A stretch of 64,000 nucleotides of DNA from Bradyrhizobium murdochi. GTDB taxonomy: Bacteria > Pseudomonadota > Alphaproteobacteria > Rhizobiales > Xanthobacteraceae. Of this stretch, positions 42,704 through 50,812 are shown one piece after another (the stretch's first letter is position 1; the number at the start of each line of letters is the position of its first letter). The stretch lies in the NCBI RefSeq assembly GCF_000472965.1, contig NZ_AXAU01000001.1:124001-188000 (forward strand), written 5' to 3'. A program made the position numbers and the translations under genes. Below the pieces are notes generated by a model. That model was not told the DNA's origin. It saw nothing but the letters and a program-made list of their open reading frames with translations, and made no database searches.

Positions 42704-42726
42704 TTCGGCGTCAGGGATTCCAAGCC
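42704..42726 (+). repeat. Direct repeat 2: displaced remnant of the eipB 3' end
   Basis: This 23-bp sequence matches the end of eipB at 22 of 23 positions. Flanking bases upstream (42693-42703) still resemble eipB at about half the positions. Removing one C from the run at 42725-42727 lets the frame read VRDSKPCN and stop, which preserves the C-terminal Cys of EipB. It is thus a degraded second copy of the gene's end rather than a chance match. Confidence 0.75.
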
Positions 42727-42860
42727 CTTGCAATTAAGGGGCCTCGTCCTCGGGTCAGGCCTTGGGACGCGTGCTGCGCATCCTGCGACAACGAGTCTGG
42801 TCGAGAGCGCCGGACCCGGATACGCTTCGGCCGAACCATGCACGTCAGGGAGGCGCAAAC

Positions 42861-43262
42861 ATGAGCAAGCTCGAAAAACTTCGGCCAAGCGGCCTTCACC
42901 ACAATCCGGCTTACTCCCACGTCGTCGCCGCCTCGGGCGCGCGCACGATCTACATCGCGGGACAGGTCTCCACCGACGAGGAGGGGCGGGTGGTCGGCGA
43001 GGGTGACATAGCCGCGCAGACGACGCAGGTGATGCAGAATATCGGCCTGGCGCTGAAAGCGGCCGATGCGAGTTACGCGGACATCGTGAAGATCACCACT
43101 TTCGTCGTTGGCTACAAGCCTGAGCTCCGTCCGATCATCGGCAAGGCGCGCTCGGTTTTCTTTGAAGGTATGGAGCCGCCGGCGAGCACGCTCGTCGGTG
43201 TAACGGCGCTCGCGGCCCCGGAATGGTTGATCGAGATTGAGGCCGTGGCCGTCGTCGATTGA
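42861..43262 (+). CDS. RidA family protein, shorter type
   Basis: The 133-residue protein is a RidA/YjgF-fold enzyme: NPAYSHVVAASGARTIYIAGQVSTDEEGRVV, then MQNIGLALKAADASYADIVKITTFVVGY and PASTLVGVTALAAPEWLIEIEAVAVV. The acidic end EIEAVAVVD keeps the conserved Glu, while the usual Arg before S/T is replaced by the PPASTLVGV context, so deaminase activity is uncertain. GGGAGG stands 7 bp before the ATG. It starts 135 bp past the displaced eipB end. Confidence 0.88.
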   Translation: MSKLEKLRPSGLHHNPAYSHVVAASGARTIYIAGQVSTDEEGRVVGEGDIAAQTTQVMQNIGLALKAADASYADIVKITTFVVGYKPELRPIIGKARSVFFEGMEPPASTLVGVTALAAPEWLIEIEAVAVVD

Positions 43263-43264
43263 GT

Positions 43265-43354
43265 CCGTCATTGCGAGCGCAGCGAAGCAATCCATGGCGC
43301 GGCATAACGGCTAGATGGATTGCTTCGTCGCTACGCTCCTCGCAACGACGGGGA
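43265..43354. repeat. Palindromic intergenic repeat, family A, copy 2
   Basis: Same arms as at 31956 and 52623: CCGTCATTGCGAG with AAGCAATCCATGG on the left, GGATTGCTTCGTCGC with CGCAACGACGGGG on the right. It fills the gap between the convergent ridA-like gene and dinB. Confidence 0.88.
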
Positions 43355-43362
43355 GAGAGCGT

Positions 43363-44673
43363 TTACTCTTCCTCCTCATCCTCTTCCTTCGCCGGCCCCT
43401 GATACGCGATGCCGCGGATCACCGCGGCATCGCCGAACTTTTTCCGCAAGTCATCCATCGCGCGCTCGGCGTGGGCCGAGCGGCGGTCGAGCATGTCGAT
43501 GTCATCGGCCCGCGATCCCTCGCGCAGCGCGCTGACGCCTGTACCCATCAGGCGGAAGGCGGTGCCGTCGATCTCCTTGGCCAGCATTTCGCGCGACACC
43601 GCAAAGATCTTCGCGGCGAGTTGGGTCGGCGTTTGAATTGATTGCGAGCGGGTGCGCTGCCTGAAATCGGCGGTCTTCAGTTTCAGCGTGATGGTGAGGC
43701 CTGCAAGATTGCCGTTCTTCAGCCGGGACGACACCTTTTCCGACAGCCGCCACAACAGCCGTTCCAGCGTGGCGAAATCGCGGATGTCGTTTTCGAACGT
43801 GGTTTCGCTCGAAATCGTCTTGGCGCCGCGATCCGGCACCACGCTGCGGTCGTCGATGCCGCGCGCCAGTCGCCACAGCCGGCGGCCTTCGCCGCCGAAC
43901 TGCTTCATCAGCTCGACCTCGTTGGCGCGCTGCAGGTCCGCAATGATGCGAAACCCCCGCTGCAGCAGCCTTTCCTGGGTCGCGGGACCGACGCCGTAGA
44001 TGAAGCCGACCGGCTTGTCGGCGAGCATCTCGCGGGCCTCAATCTGGTCGAGGGCGGCAAAGCCGCGCGGCTTGTCGAGATCGGAGGCGATCTTGGCCAA
44101 GAACTTGTTGCAGGACAGGCCGACGGAAACCGTGATGCCGATGTCGCGCTCGACCTCGCGGGCAAAACGCGCCAGCACTTTTGCGGGGATCATGCCGTGA
44201 ACACGCTGCGTGCCGGAAAGATCGAGAAATGCCTCGTCGATCGAGAGCGGTTCTACCAGCGGCGTCAGCGTCTGCATGGCATGCCGCACCTCGCGGCCGA
44301 CGCGGACATATTTGGCCATGTTTGGCGGGATCACGGCCGCCTGGGGGCAGAGCGCAAGGGCTTTAAACATCGGCATCGCCGAGCGCACGCCATAAGTCCG
44401 CGCGACATAGCAGGCAGCCGAAACCACGCCGCGCTTGCCGCCGCCGATGATCACGGGCTTGTCGGCAAGTTCCGGATTGTCGCGCTTCTCCACCGTGGCG
44501 TAGAACGCGTCGCAATCGATATGCGCCAGCGTCAGCGAGGGCAGGGCGCGGTGGCGGACCAAGCGCGGGGAACCGCATTCACTGCATCGCCTTGCCTTGA
44601 TATCGAGGTCGCCGAGGCAATCCCGGCAAAACGCGCGTGGGCCTTCCAAGGCTGGCGGCGCCTGCGCGCTCAC
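43363..44673 (-). CDS. dinB: DNA polymerase IV with N-terminal zinc ribbon
   Basis: This Y-family translesion polymerase has 436 residues from the GTG at 44673, or 442 from the ATG at 44691. A Cys4 zinc-ribbon-like extension (FCRDC and RCSECGS, about 15-35) precedes the catalytic domain: AHIDCDAFYATVEKRDNP with the first metal-binding Asp, YGVRSAMPMFKA, LSIDEAFLDLSGT with the catalytic Asp-Glu, and VSVGLSCNKFLAKIAS. The little finger domain follows. No beta-clamp motif is obvious at the acidic C terminus. The GTGA overlap with the DUF3572 stop suggests coupled translation and is why I favour 44673. Confidence 0.93.
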   Translation of the reverse strand: MSAQAPPALEGPRAFCRDCLGDLDIKARRCSECGSPRLVRHRALPSLTLAHIDCDAFYATVEKRDNPELADKPVIIGGGKRGVVSAACYVARTYGVRSAMPMFKALALCPQAAVIPPNMAKYVRVGREVRHAMQTLTPLVEPLSIDEAFLDLSGTQRVHGMIPAKVLARFAREVERDIGITVSVGLSCNKFLAKIASDLDKPRGFAALDQIEAREMLADKPVGFIYGVGPATQERLLQRGFRIIADLQRANEVELMKQFGGEGRRLWRLARGIDDRSVVPDRGAKTISSETTFENDIRDFATLERLLWRLSEKVSSRLKNGNLAGLTITLKLKTADFRQRTRSQSIQTPTQLAAKIFAVSREMLAKEIDGTAFRLMGTGVSALREGSRADDIDMLDRRSAHAERAMDDLRKKFGDAAVIRGIAYQGPAKEEDEEEE

Positions 44674-44969
44674 GGCACGTCGCGCTCCCAATGCGGATCG
44701 CCGAGCACCTGGCGGGCGGCGGCGATGTTGGTCGGGTGCAGTTGCGAGGCGCTCGCAAATGCCTTCACGGTGGCGTCGTCCCGCATCACAAAATCCAGCA
44801 CCGAGGCCAGAAATTGCGGGTCGGCAGCGGCCGTGCGCAGCGTCTCCGGACCGATGCCGGTTTCAGCCAGGAACAAGCCGAGCCGCTCGGGATCGCCGGC
44901 GATGAAACTCAGCGCCTGAACCGCAACGATTTCAGCCACTTCGCGAGGGTTGTGAACAGGCTTTTTCAA
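44670..44969 (-). CDS. DUF3572 family protein
   Basis: A 99-residue helical protein with the DUF3572 pattern: AEIVAVQALSFIAGDPERLGLFLAETGIGPETLR, then PQFLASVLDFVMRDDATVKAFASA. The family is restricted to alphaproteobacteria, and its function is unknown to me. Its stop overlaps the dinB start. It is divergent from divK with a 228-bp gap in which I see no other gene. Confidence 0.88.
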   Translation of the reverse strand: MKKPVHNPREVAEIVAVQALSFIAGDPERLGLFLAETGIGPETLRTAAADPQFLASVLDFVMRDDATVKAFASASQLHPTNIAAARQVLGDPHWERDVP

Positions 44970-45197
44970 TAGATCGTTTGCCTTTCCGTTAACTTATGGT
45001 CTCTAATTTGGGAACCATCATGCCCGAGTCTGCGCAGTGTGTTCAACAATTGGACCGCTTCGTAAAAGTTGGCGCATCGATTTAACGGCTTAGAGCGAAT
45101 CTGGCGCTAGTTTGAATTCAGTTTTCGACAGGGGGCGGCGTCGGTGCAAGACGTGCCGAAAGGCCGGACTTGTTTCCTGGGATGAGGGAGGGACGGG

Positions 45198-45563
45198 ATG
45201 GCGAAAACCGTCCTGATCGTGGAGGACAACGAGCTCAATATGAAGCTCTTTCGCGATCTGTTGGAAGCGCATGGCTATCAAACCTCTGGCACCAGCAATG
45301 GTTTCGAAGCGCTCGATCTTGTCCGCAAGCTGCGCCCTGATCTGATCCTAATGGATATCCAGCTTCCGCAGGTGTCGGGCCTCGAAGTGACGCGCTGGAT
45401 CAAGGACGATCCGGAGTTGCGCGCCATTCCGGTGGTTGCCGTCACCGCGTTTGCGATGAAGGGCGATGAAGAGCGCATCCGCGAAGGCGGCTGCGAGGCG
45501 TATCTGTCCAAACCAATTTCCGTCGGCAAGTTTATTGAAACCGTACGGCGTTTTATCGGGTAG
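45198..45563 (+). CDS. divK: Cell-cycle response regulator DivK
   Basis: DivK is a single-domain response regulator that, when phosphorylated, controls the polarity kinases DivJ, PleC and DivL and so CtrA activity. The 121-residue receiver has Glu/Asp in [21 protein letters not shown], phosphoacceptor Asp53 in [13 protein letters not shown], Thr in [13 protein letters not shown] and Lys in YLSKPISV. There is no output domain. GGGAGGGACGG precedes the ATG. PleD starts 12 bp downstream, the standard divK-pleD operon. Confidence 0.97.
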   Translation: MAKTVLIVEDNELNMKLFRDLLEAHGYQTSGTSNGFEALDLVRKLRPDLILMDIQLPQVSGLEVTRWIKDDPELRAIPVVAVTAFAMKGDEERIREGGCEAYLSKPISVGKFIETVRRFIG

Positions 45564-45575
45564 GGGTGAGTTTCG

Positions 45576-46949
45576 ATGTCTGCGCGTATTCTCGTCGTCG
45601 ATGACGTTCCCGCCAACGTCAAGCTGCTGGAAGCCCGGCTGTCGGCCGAATATTTCGACGTGCTGACCGCTTCCAACGGCGCCGAGGCGCTCGACCTCTG
45701 CTCGCGCTCCGAATGCGACATCATCCTGCTCGACGTCATGATGCCGGACATGGACGGCTTCGAGGTCTGTCGCCGCCTCAAATCCAACCCGGCGACCCAT
45801 TTCATTCCCGTCGTGATCGTCACCGCGCTCGACAGCCCGTCTGATCGCGTCCGCGGGCTGGAAGCCGGGGCCGACGATTTTCTCACCAAGCCGGTATCGG
45901 ACATCGTTCTGATCGCGCGCGTTCGGTCACTGACGCGGCTGAAGATGATGACCGATGAGCTGCGCATGCGCGCTATCACCTCGCTCGAGATCGGCATGGA
46001 AGCGCCCGAGCGCAGCGCGATTGCCGACAAGGGCGTCGGCGGACGGATCCTGCTTGTCGACGACCGGCCGTCGTCCTACGAGCGGCTGGCGCCGATCCTT
46101 GCCGCCGAGCACACCGTCGACGTTGAAATCAATCCAGCGGAAGCTCTGTTTCACGCTGCTGACGGCAATTACGATTTGCTGATCGTCTCTCTCAGCCTGG
46201 AAAATTACGACGGCCTGCGGCTGTGCAGCCAGGCGCGCTCGCTGGAGCGCACCCGTCAGTTGCCCATTCTCGCCATCTCCGACGCTGACAACAATGCGCG
46301 GCTGCTGCGCGGGCTCGAAATCGGCGTCAACGACTATCTCCTGCGTCCCGTCGACAAGAACGAACTGCTGGCGCGGGCGCGCACCCAGATCCGCAAGCGG
46401 CGCTACACCGACCACCTGCGCGACAACGTGCAGAACTCGATCGAAATGGCGATCACCGACGCGCTGACCGGGCTGCACAACCGCCGCTACATGGAAAGCC
46501 ATCTCTCGACGCTCGTCGAGCAGGCCTCGAGCCGCGGCAAGCCGCTCGCGCTGATGATCCTCGACATCGACTTCTTCAAATCCATCAACGACACCTACGG
46601 CCACGACGCCGGCGACGACGTGCTGCGCGAATTCGCCGTGCGCATCCGCAAGTCGATCCGCGGCATCGATCTCGCCTGCCGCTATGGCGGCGAGGAATTC
46701 GTCATCGTGATGCCGGAAACCGACCTGACCGTCGCCGGCATGGTCGCCGAGCGCCTGCGCCGCTCGATCGCCGGCGAAACCTTTGCCGTCAACAAGGGCA
46801 CCAAGCGGATCGACGTCACGATCTCGATCGGCCTGGCGACGCTGGACCACAAGGGCGAGCCGGTCGCCGACGTGCTCAAGCGCGCCGACACCGCGCTCTA
46901 TCGCGCCAAGCACGACGGACGAAATAGGGTGGTATCGGCGGCGGCGTAG
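45576..46949 (+). CDS. pleD: Response regulator and diguanylate cyclase PleD
   Basis: PleD makes cyclic-di-GMP on phosphorylation and dimerisation during the swarmer-to-stalked transition. The 457 residues hold receiver 1 with phosphoacceptor Asp53 (IILLDVMMPDMDG), a degenerate adaptor receiver 2 (about 155-275), and a GGDEF domain (about 290-455) with active-site GGEEF at 371-375 and the inhibitory I-site RGID at 362-365, at the usual spacing. All functional residues appear intact, so the enzyme should be active and product-inhibited. Confidence 0.97.
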   Translation: MSARILVVDDVPANVKLLEARLSAEYFDVLTASNGAEALDLCSRSECDIILLDVMMPDMDGFEVCRRLKSNPATHFIPVVIVTALDSPSDRVRGLEAGADDFLTKPVSDIVLIARVRSLTRLKMMTDELRMRAITSLEIGMEAPERSAIADKGVGGRILLVDDRPSSYERLAPILAAEHTVDVEINPAEALFHAADGNYDLLIVSLSLENYDGLRLCSQARSLERTRQLPILAISDADNNARLLRGLEIGVNDYLLRPVDKNELLARARTQIRKRRYTDHLRDNVQNSIEMAITDALTGLHNRRYMESHLSTLVEQASSRGKPLALMILDIDFFKSINDTYGHDAGDDVLREFAVRIRKSIRGIDLACRYGGEEFVIVMPETDLTVAGMVAERLRRSIAGETFAVNKGTKRIDVTISIGLATLDHKGEPVADVLKRADTALYRAKHDGRNRVVSAAA

Positions 46950-46976
46950 GCGATGGCGCGCAGTTGCACCACCGGT

Positions 46977-47113
46977 CGTCATACCCCGCGCAGGCGGGGT
47001 ATCCAGTACACCGCGGCTTCTCCGCTCAACAACTAGTGTCTCTGGGATACTGGATCACCCGCCGGAGCCTGTCATCGGGCGCGCATTCGCGCGACCCGTT
47101 GGCGGGTGACGAC
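46977..47113. repeat. Palindromic intergenic repeat, family C
   Basis: The left part (46979-47010) folds on itself (ATACCCCGC with GCGGGGTAT) and contains ATCCAGTA, which pairs with TACTGGAT at 47047-47054. The right part contains ATCACCCGCC and GGCGGGTGAC with an inner GCGCGCATTCGCGCG hairpin. It fills the pleD to beta-lactamase-like gap. Confidence 0.8.
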
Positions 47114-47130
47114 AGCCGTTGTGTGGATGC

Positions 47131-48357
47131 TTACGCGGATGCCCGCATTTCTTCGCGGCCCTGCTTCACCGCCTCATACGCCAGCCGCTTGAACTCGAAC
47201 GAAAACGGATGGACGAACGCCATCTGGCGCTGCGCCATCATCACGCCGGCCATGTTGCGCTTCGGCGAGATCCACCATTGGGTGCCGGCGACGCCGCCCC
47301 AATAGAGTTCGCCTGCGGCATTGGGGTGATCGAACGCCGAAGGCGTCAGGATCAATCCGCCGGCCAGGCTAAAGGCCTTGCCGGGCTGCTCTCCCATCGT
47401 GGCAAAGCGGATCCACTGGCCCTCGGGCAATTGGTTGGTCAGCATCAGCGCAATCGTCTCGGGCTTGAGCAGGGTCGGCCCGCCGGGCAGCAGGCTCCGG
47501 ATCAGCGCGACCATGTTGGGCAGGGTTGAAACCAGGCCGCCGCCGCCGCTCAGTCTTGCGATTGGGCGCAGATAAGCGCCGGGGAAAGGCGCGTTGTCGG
47601 TTCGGGTCAATCCCGGCTTCATCGGCTCCATCACGTCCGCACCGGCGTAATAGGCGACGAGCCGTCCCTGATCCTGTTCCGGCACGACGAAGCCGGTATC
47701 GACCATGCCGAGCGGGCCGAGAATGCGCGCCTGGATGAACTTGTCGAAACGCTGGCCACTGATGACTTCGACCAGCCGCCCGAGCACGTCGGTGGCCAGC
47801 GAATATTCCCACGACGTGCCCGGCTGATAGATCAGCGGCAGACCGGCCAGCACGTCCACCATGTCGGCCAGCGTCGTCATGGGATTGTGGACGCCGCGCT
47901 CGTTAAGCGCCTTGTACATGGCCGTACCAGGATCGAAGAAGCCGTAGCTCAGGCCGGAGCTGTGGCTGAGCAACTGACGGATGGTGATCGAGCTCTTTGC
48001 AGGCTCGGTATCGTCAAGCGAGCTGGCGCCGGGCCGTAGCACTTGGCGATTTCCGAGCTGCGGAATGAATTTTTCGATGGCGTCGTCGAGCTTGAGTTTT
48101 CCTTCCTCGAACAGCAAGAGCACGGCGCAGGAGGTGATCAGCTTGGTGTTGGAGAAGACGCGGAAGATGTGATCGGTGCGGAGTGGCGTCTGCGCTTCCT
48201 TGTCGGCCCAGCCGATGCAATTGACGTCGACGAGATCGCCCCCGACCATGACCGCCCAGGAAATGCCTGACAGCAGGTTGTTGTCGATATAGCGCTGCAT
48301 GGCCGCGCGTGCCGGTTTGAAGTCGTAACCGTTTGCGGTCACTTTCAGGTCTTCCAT
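47131..48357 (-). CDS. Serine beta-lactamase/esterase family VIII protein
   Basis: The 408-residue protein has the penicillin-binding-like fold. The catalytic S-x-x-K is Ser69-Asn-Thr-Lys72 in RVFSNTKLITS, and the second motif Tyr is in WEYSLATDVLG near 180. Long-range features are ITIRQLLSHSSGLSYGFFD, and GGVAGTQWWISPKRN near the end for the third motif. There is no signal peptide, which argues against a periplasmic beta-lactamase and for a cytoplasmic esterase. I took the ATG at 48357 because the longer frame runs into a palindromic repeat. Confidence 0.88.
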   Translation of the reverse strand: MEDLKVTANGYDFKPARAAMQRYIDNNLLSGISWAVMVGGDLVDVNCIGWADKEAQTPLRTDHIFRVFSNTKLITSCAVLLLFEEGKLKLDDAIEKFIPQLGNRQVLRPGASSLDDTEPAKSSITIRQLLSHSSGLSYGFFDPGTAMYKALNERGVHNPMTTLADMVDVLAGLPLIYQPGTSWEYSLATDVLGRLVEVISGQRFDKFIQARILGPLGMVDTGFVVPEQDQGRLVAYYAGADVMEPMKPGLTRTDNAPFPGAYLRPIARLSGGGGLVSTLPNMVALIRSLLPGGPTLLKPETIALMLTNQLPEGQWIRFATMGEQPGKAFSLAGGLILTPSAFDHPNAAGELYWGGVAGTQWWISPKRNMAGVMMAQRQMAFVHPFSFEFKRLAYEAVKQGREEMRASA

Positions 48358-48381
48358 TGTCGCTCCCTGATCTTTCCGCGG

Positions 48382-48501
48382 CGTCGTCCCTGCGAACGCA
48401 GGGACCCATAACCACTGATGTTGTTTGTTGCAGAAGGTGACTACCACATCGGCCCATTGAAAAGCCACGGCGTATGGGTCCCTGCGTTCGCAGGGACGAC
48501 G
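48382..48501. repeat. 120-bp palindromic element with two hairpin ends
   Basis: The arms at 48382-48410 and 48473-48501 are near-perfect inverted copies (CGTCGTCCCTGCG, GGGACCCATA and the reverse). Each arm also folds on itself (TCCCTGCG with CGCAGGGA). The middle is not repeated. It lies between the TetR stop and the start of the esterase-like gene and probably shapes the RNA leader of the latter. Confidence 0.88.
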
Positions 48502-48513
48502 GACGAAATGGCT

Positions 48514-49125
48514 TCAGATTGCCGACCTTGACGGCCGTTTCTTTGCCGCATGCTTCGGCGCAGGAGCACCAATCTTCACTCCCGCATTCCTGAGCAGCAC
48601 CGTTGCGGCTTCCTTTGCCGCGCGTGCCATCGTGGGGTCGTTGCGGACGAGATCCTGGGCGATCGAGCCGTCGACGAGCAAAGCGAGCTGCGTCGCCAGC
48701 GCATCCGCCTGGCGGATGCCGAGTTGTACCAGCAGGTCGCGAAACCAGAGGCGGCGGCTTTCCTTGAACTCGACGGCAACCTTTCGGACCGACCGATCCT
48801 CGCCGAGTTCGGCCACCGCGTTGACGAAGGGACAGCCGCGAAAATCTTTTGCCGAGAAGCGCCGCTCCAGCGAATCGAAGGTGCCGAGAATTTGCTCGAC
48901 CGGCGACTTGTCGGAAGGCCGCGGCGCCACGAAGCGCCGCGCCAGATAGGCCGAGATCAGCGCGTCCTTGGACGGAAAATGATTGTACAGCGTGCGCTTG
49001 CTGATACCGATTTCGGCCGCGATGGTGTCGACGCCAACCGCGCGAATTCCCTGCAGATAGAACAGCCTATCTGCGGTTTCCAGAATCCGTTCCTTCATCG
49101 CCGGTTTGGCGGGCAGGGTAGCCAT
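48514..49125 (-). CDS. TetR family transcriptional regulator
   Basis: This is a 203-residue repressor-type protein. The HTH is at about 10-55 (KERILETADRLFYLQGIRAVGVDTIAAEIG, then SKRTLYNHFPSKDALISAYL), followed by a helical ligand domain with a single Cys (RGCPFVNA) and a basic C terminus. It is divergent from an MFS transporter gene, and a perfect 16-bp palindrome lies between them, so it probably represses both genes and is released by the transported compound. Confidence 0.93.
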   Translation of the reverse strand: MATLPAKPAMKERILETADRLFYLQGIRAVGVDTIAAEIGISKRTLYNHFPSKDALISAYLARRFVAPRPSDKSPVEQILGTFDSLERRFSAKDFRGCPFVNAVAELGEDRSVRKVAVEFKESRRLWFRDLLVQLGIRQADALATQLALLVDGSIAQDLVRNDPTMARAAKEAATVLLRNAGVKIGAPAPKHAAKKRPSRSAI

Positions 49126-49179
49126 GCGAATGCGTGGGTCGCCTCTTCCTTGACAGCAGTGCCAAGCTTATAGCCAAAT

Positions 49180-49195
49180 TACACAGATCTGTGTA
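49180..49195. promoter_or_regulatory. TetR operator between regulator and transporter
   Basis: TACACAGATCTGTGTA is a perfect 16-bp palindrome placed centrally in the 135-bp gap between the divergent tetR (starts 49125) and MFS genes (starts 49261). Length and symmetry are typical for TetR dimers. Confidence 0.8.
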
Positions 49196-49260
49196 CCTAT
49201 TTTAGATGCCAATTGCAGGACGCGGCTTTCGACCCGCGGCCGATAGGGAGAATAAAAACA

Positions 49261-50493
49261 ATGGCCCTACTGCAAATCCTGCGTCCGACGCTGCCCATCC
49301 TGATCGGCGCATCCATCATGCTGACGCTGAGCATGGGGCTGCGGCAGTCGCTCGGCATTTTCATGCAGCCGCTGACGCAGGATATCAAAATATCGATTTC
49401 CGACTTCACGCTGGCGATCGCGGTGCAAAACCTCGCTTGGGGATTTTTACAGCCGCTCGCCGGGGCGCTGACGGTGCGCTACGGCTTTCGCGCCATCATG
49501 GTGGTCGGTGCGCTGCTCTATATCGCCGGCCTTGCCTTGATGGCCGGGGCGAACGGCGTTCTCGCCGTCATGGTCGGCGGGGGCGTGTTGATCGGCACAT
49601 CGCTGGCATGCACCGCGGCGGCGATTGCGATGTCGGTTGCGGCCCGCGCCGTTCCTGCGTCGGTGCGCTCCACCGTGCTCGGCCTGGTGTCGGGCGCCGG
49701 CTCCCTCGGCGCGCTATTGTCGGCGCCGATCGGGCAGATGCTCAATGAAGGTTATGGCTGGCGGATGGGGCTCGTAGGCTTCGTCGTCCTCTCACTCATC
49801 ATGATTCCGGCCGCGTGGTATGCGGGCAGGGTAGACAAGATCCCGCTGCCTAAGCCGACAGAAGACGAGATCGACGATGCATCAGCCACCGTCGCAACGA
49901 AGATGGCGTTTTCCAATGCGTCTTTCGTGGTGATGACCGGCGCCTATTTCGTCTGCGGCATGCAGCTCGTCTTTCTCACCACGCACCTGCCGTCCTATCT
50001 GGCGACCTGCGGCATGGACCCGATGCTGAGCGCGCAGACGCTCGGCATGATCGGTGGCTTCAACGTGCTCGGCAGCATCTTCTTCGGCTGGGCCGGCCAG
50101 CGCTGGAACAAGCTGGCGTTGCTCGGCGGCATTTACATCTTCCGCTCGATCGCGCTCGCCTGGTATTTCACGCTGCCGCCGACGCCGGCAACCACGCTGC
50201 TGTTCGGCGCCATCATGGGTTTTCTGTGGATGGGCGTCGGCCCGCTGGTCGCCGGCGCAGTGGCGGAAATGTTCGGCCTGAAATGGCAGGCGATGATCCA
50301 GGGGCTCGCCTTCATGAGCCACCAAATCGGCAGCTTCCTCGGCGCGTTCGGCGGCGGGGTGCTGTACGACGCGCTCGGCTCCTACACCATGGCGTGGCGG
50401 ATCGGCGTCGCGCTCGGCCTGGCCGGCGGCATTGTCCAGGTCGCGTTCGCGCTGATCCGGCCGAGCGGACCGCCGCAGATGCAAGCGGCGTAG
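49261..50493 (+). CDS. MFS transporter
   Basis: The 410-residue protein has about 12 membrane segments. MFS features are SMGLRQSLGIFMQPLTQD after helix 1, the loop 2-3 motif LTVRYGFRAIM, and a second-half loop with GWAGQRWNKLALLGG. It belongs to the monocarboxylate/oxalate-formate-antiporter-like branch by the GLRQSLGIF pattern. GGGAGAA stands before the ATG. Regulation by the divergent TetR through the 16-bp palindrome is likely; the substrate is unknown. Confidence 0.9.
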   Translation: MALLQILRPTLPILIGASIMLTLSMGLRQSLGIFMQPLTQDIKISISDFTLAIAVQNLAWGFLQPLAGALTVRYGFRAIMVVGALLYIAGLALMAGANGVLAVMVGGGVLIGTSLACTAAAIAMSVAARAVPASVRSTVLGLVSGAGSLGALLSAPIGQMLNEGYGWRMGLVGFVVLSLIMIPAAWYAGRVDKIPLPKPTEDEIDDASATVATKMAFSNASFVVMTGAYFVCGMQLVFLTTHLPSYLATCGMDPMLSAQTLGMIGGFNVLGSIFFGWAGQRWNKLALLGGIYIFRSIALAWYFTLPPTPATTLLFGAIMGFLWMGVGPLVAGAVAEMFGLKWQAMIQGLAFMSHQIGSFLGAFGGGVLYDALGSYTMAWRIGVALGLAGGIVQVAFALIRPSGPPQMQAA

Positions 50494-50589
50494 TCTATCC
50501 GCCGTTCCCCAACGTGTGCGCCCTCTTGTCCCGAGGGATGATGGCGACTGTCGCTGCGATTGTCACAATGCGTTGATGTGCATCACGTA

Positions 50590-50702
50590 TGAAACCAGCG
50601 CCTCGCAAGAGAAGCCAAGGAATAACCGAGTAGTCTAGCGAGGGCGGATGTACCCCTCGTGATACTGAAGGCCTCCAGCGATAATCGCGGAGGCCTTTTG
50701 CT
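50590..50702 (+). ncRNA. Candidate small RNA ending in a terminator
   Basis: In the 319-bp MFS to rpmG gap, a hairpin CGAGGG-N9-CCCTCG at 50639-50659 is followed by a strong terminator at 50668-50702 on the plus strand. The terminator is 175 bp beyond the MFS stop, far for a simple 3' end. An independent short transcript with two stems is possible. The start is a guess, and no clear -35/-10 pair is visible. Confidence 0.28.
50668..50702 (+). terminator. Rho-independent terminator
   Basis: AAGGCCTCC and GGAGGCCTT form a 9-bp perfect stem with a 12-base loop followed by TTGCTTTT on the plus strand. It ends either the MFS transcript or the candidate small RNA upstream. Confidence 0.75.
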
Positions 50703-50757
50703 TTTCAGTTGACGCAAGCTCAGTTCATTATGGGAAGGCGGGCCTTGCCGGGTCAGC

Positions 50758-50783
50758 CAAAAAAGGGGGCCCGAAAGGGCCCC
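50758..50783 (-). terminator. Rho-independent terminator of rpmG
   Basis: GGGGCCC and GGGCCCC with a 4-base loop, then a run of six T on the minus strand, 30 bp past the rpmG stop. Confidence 0.9.
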
Positions 50784-50812
50784 GTTCAAACCGTCAGCGA
50801 TGCGCTGCCGAA

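Noticed and set aside
38085..42726. Active integrative element
   Set aside because: No integrase, transposase or mobilisation gene is present between the repeats; only a past insertion is inferred.
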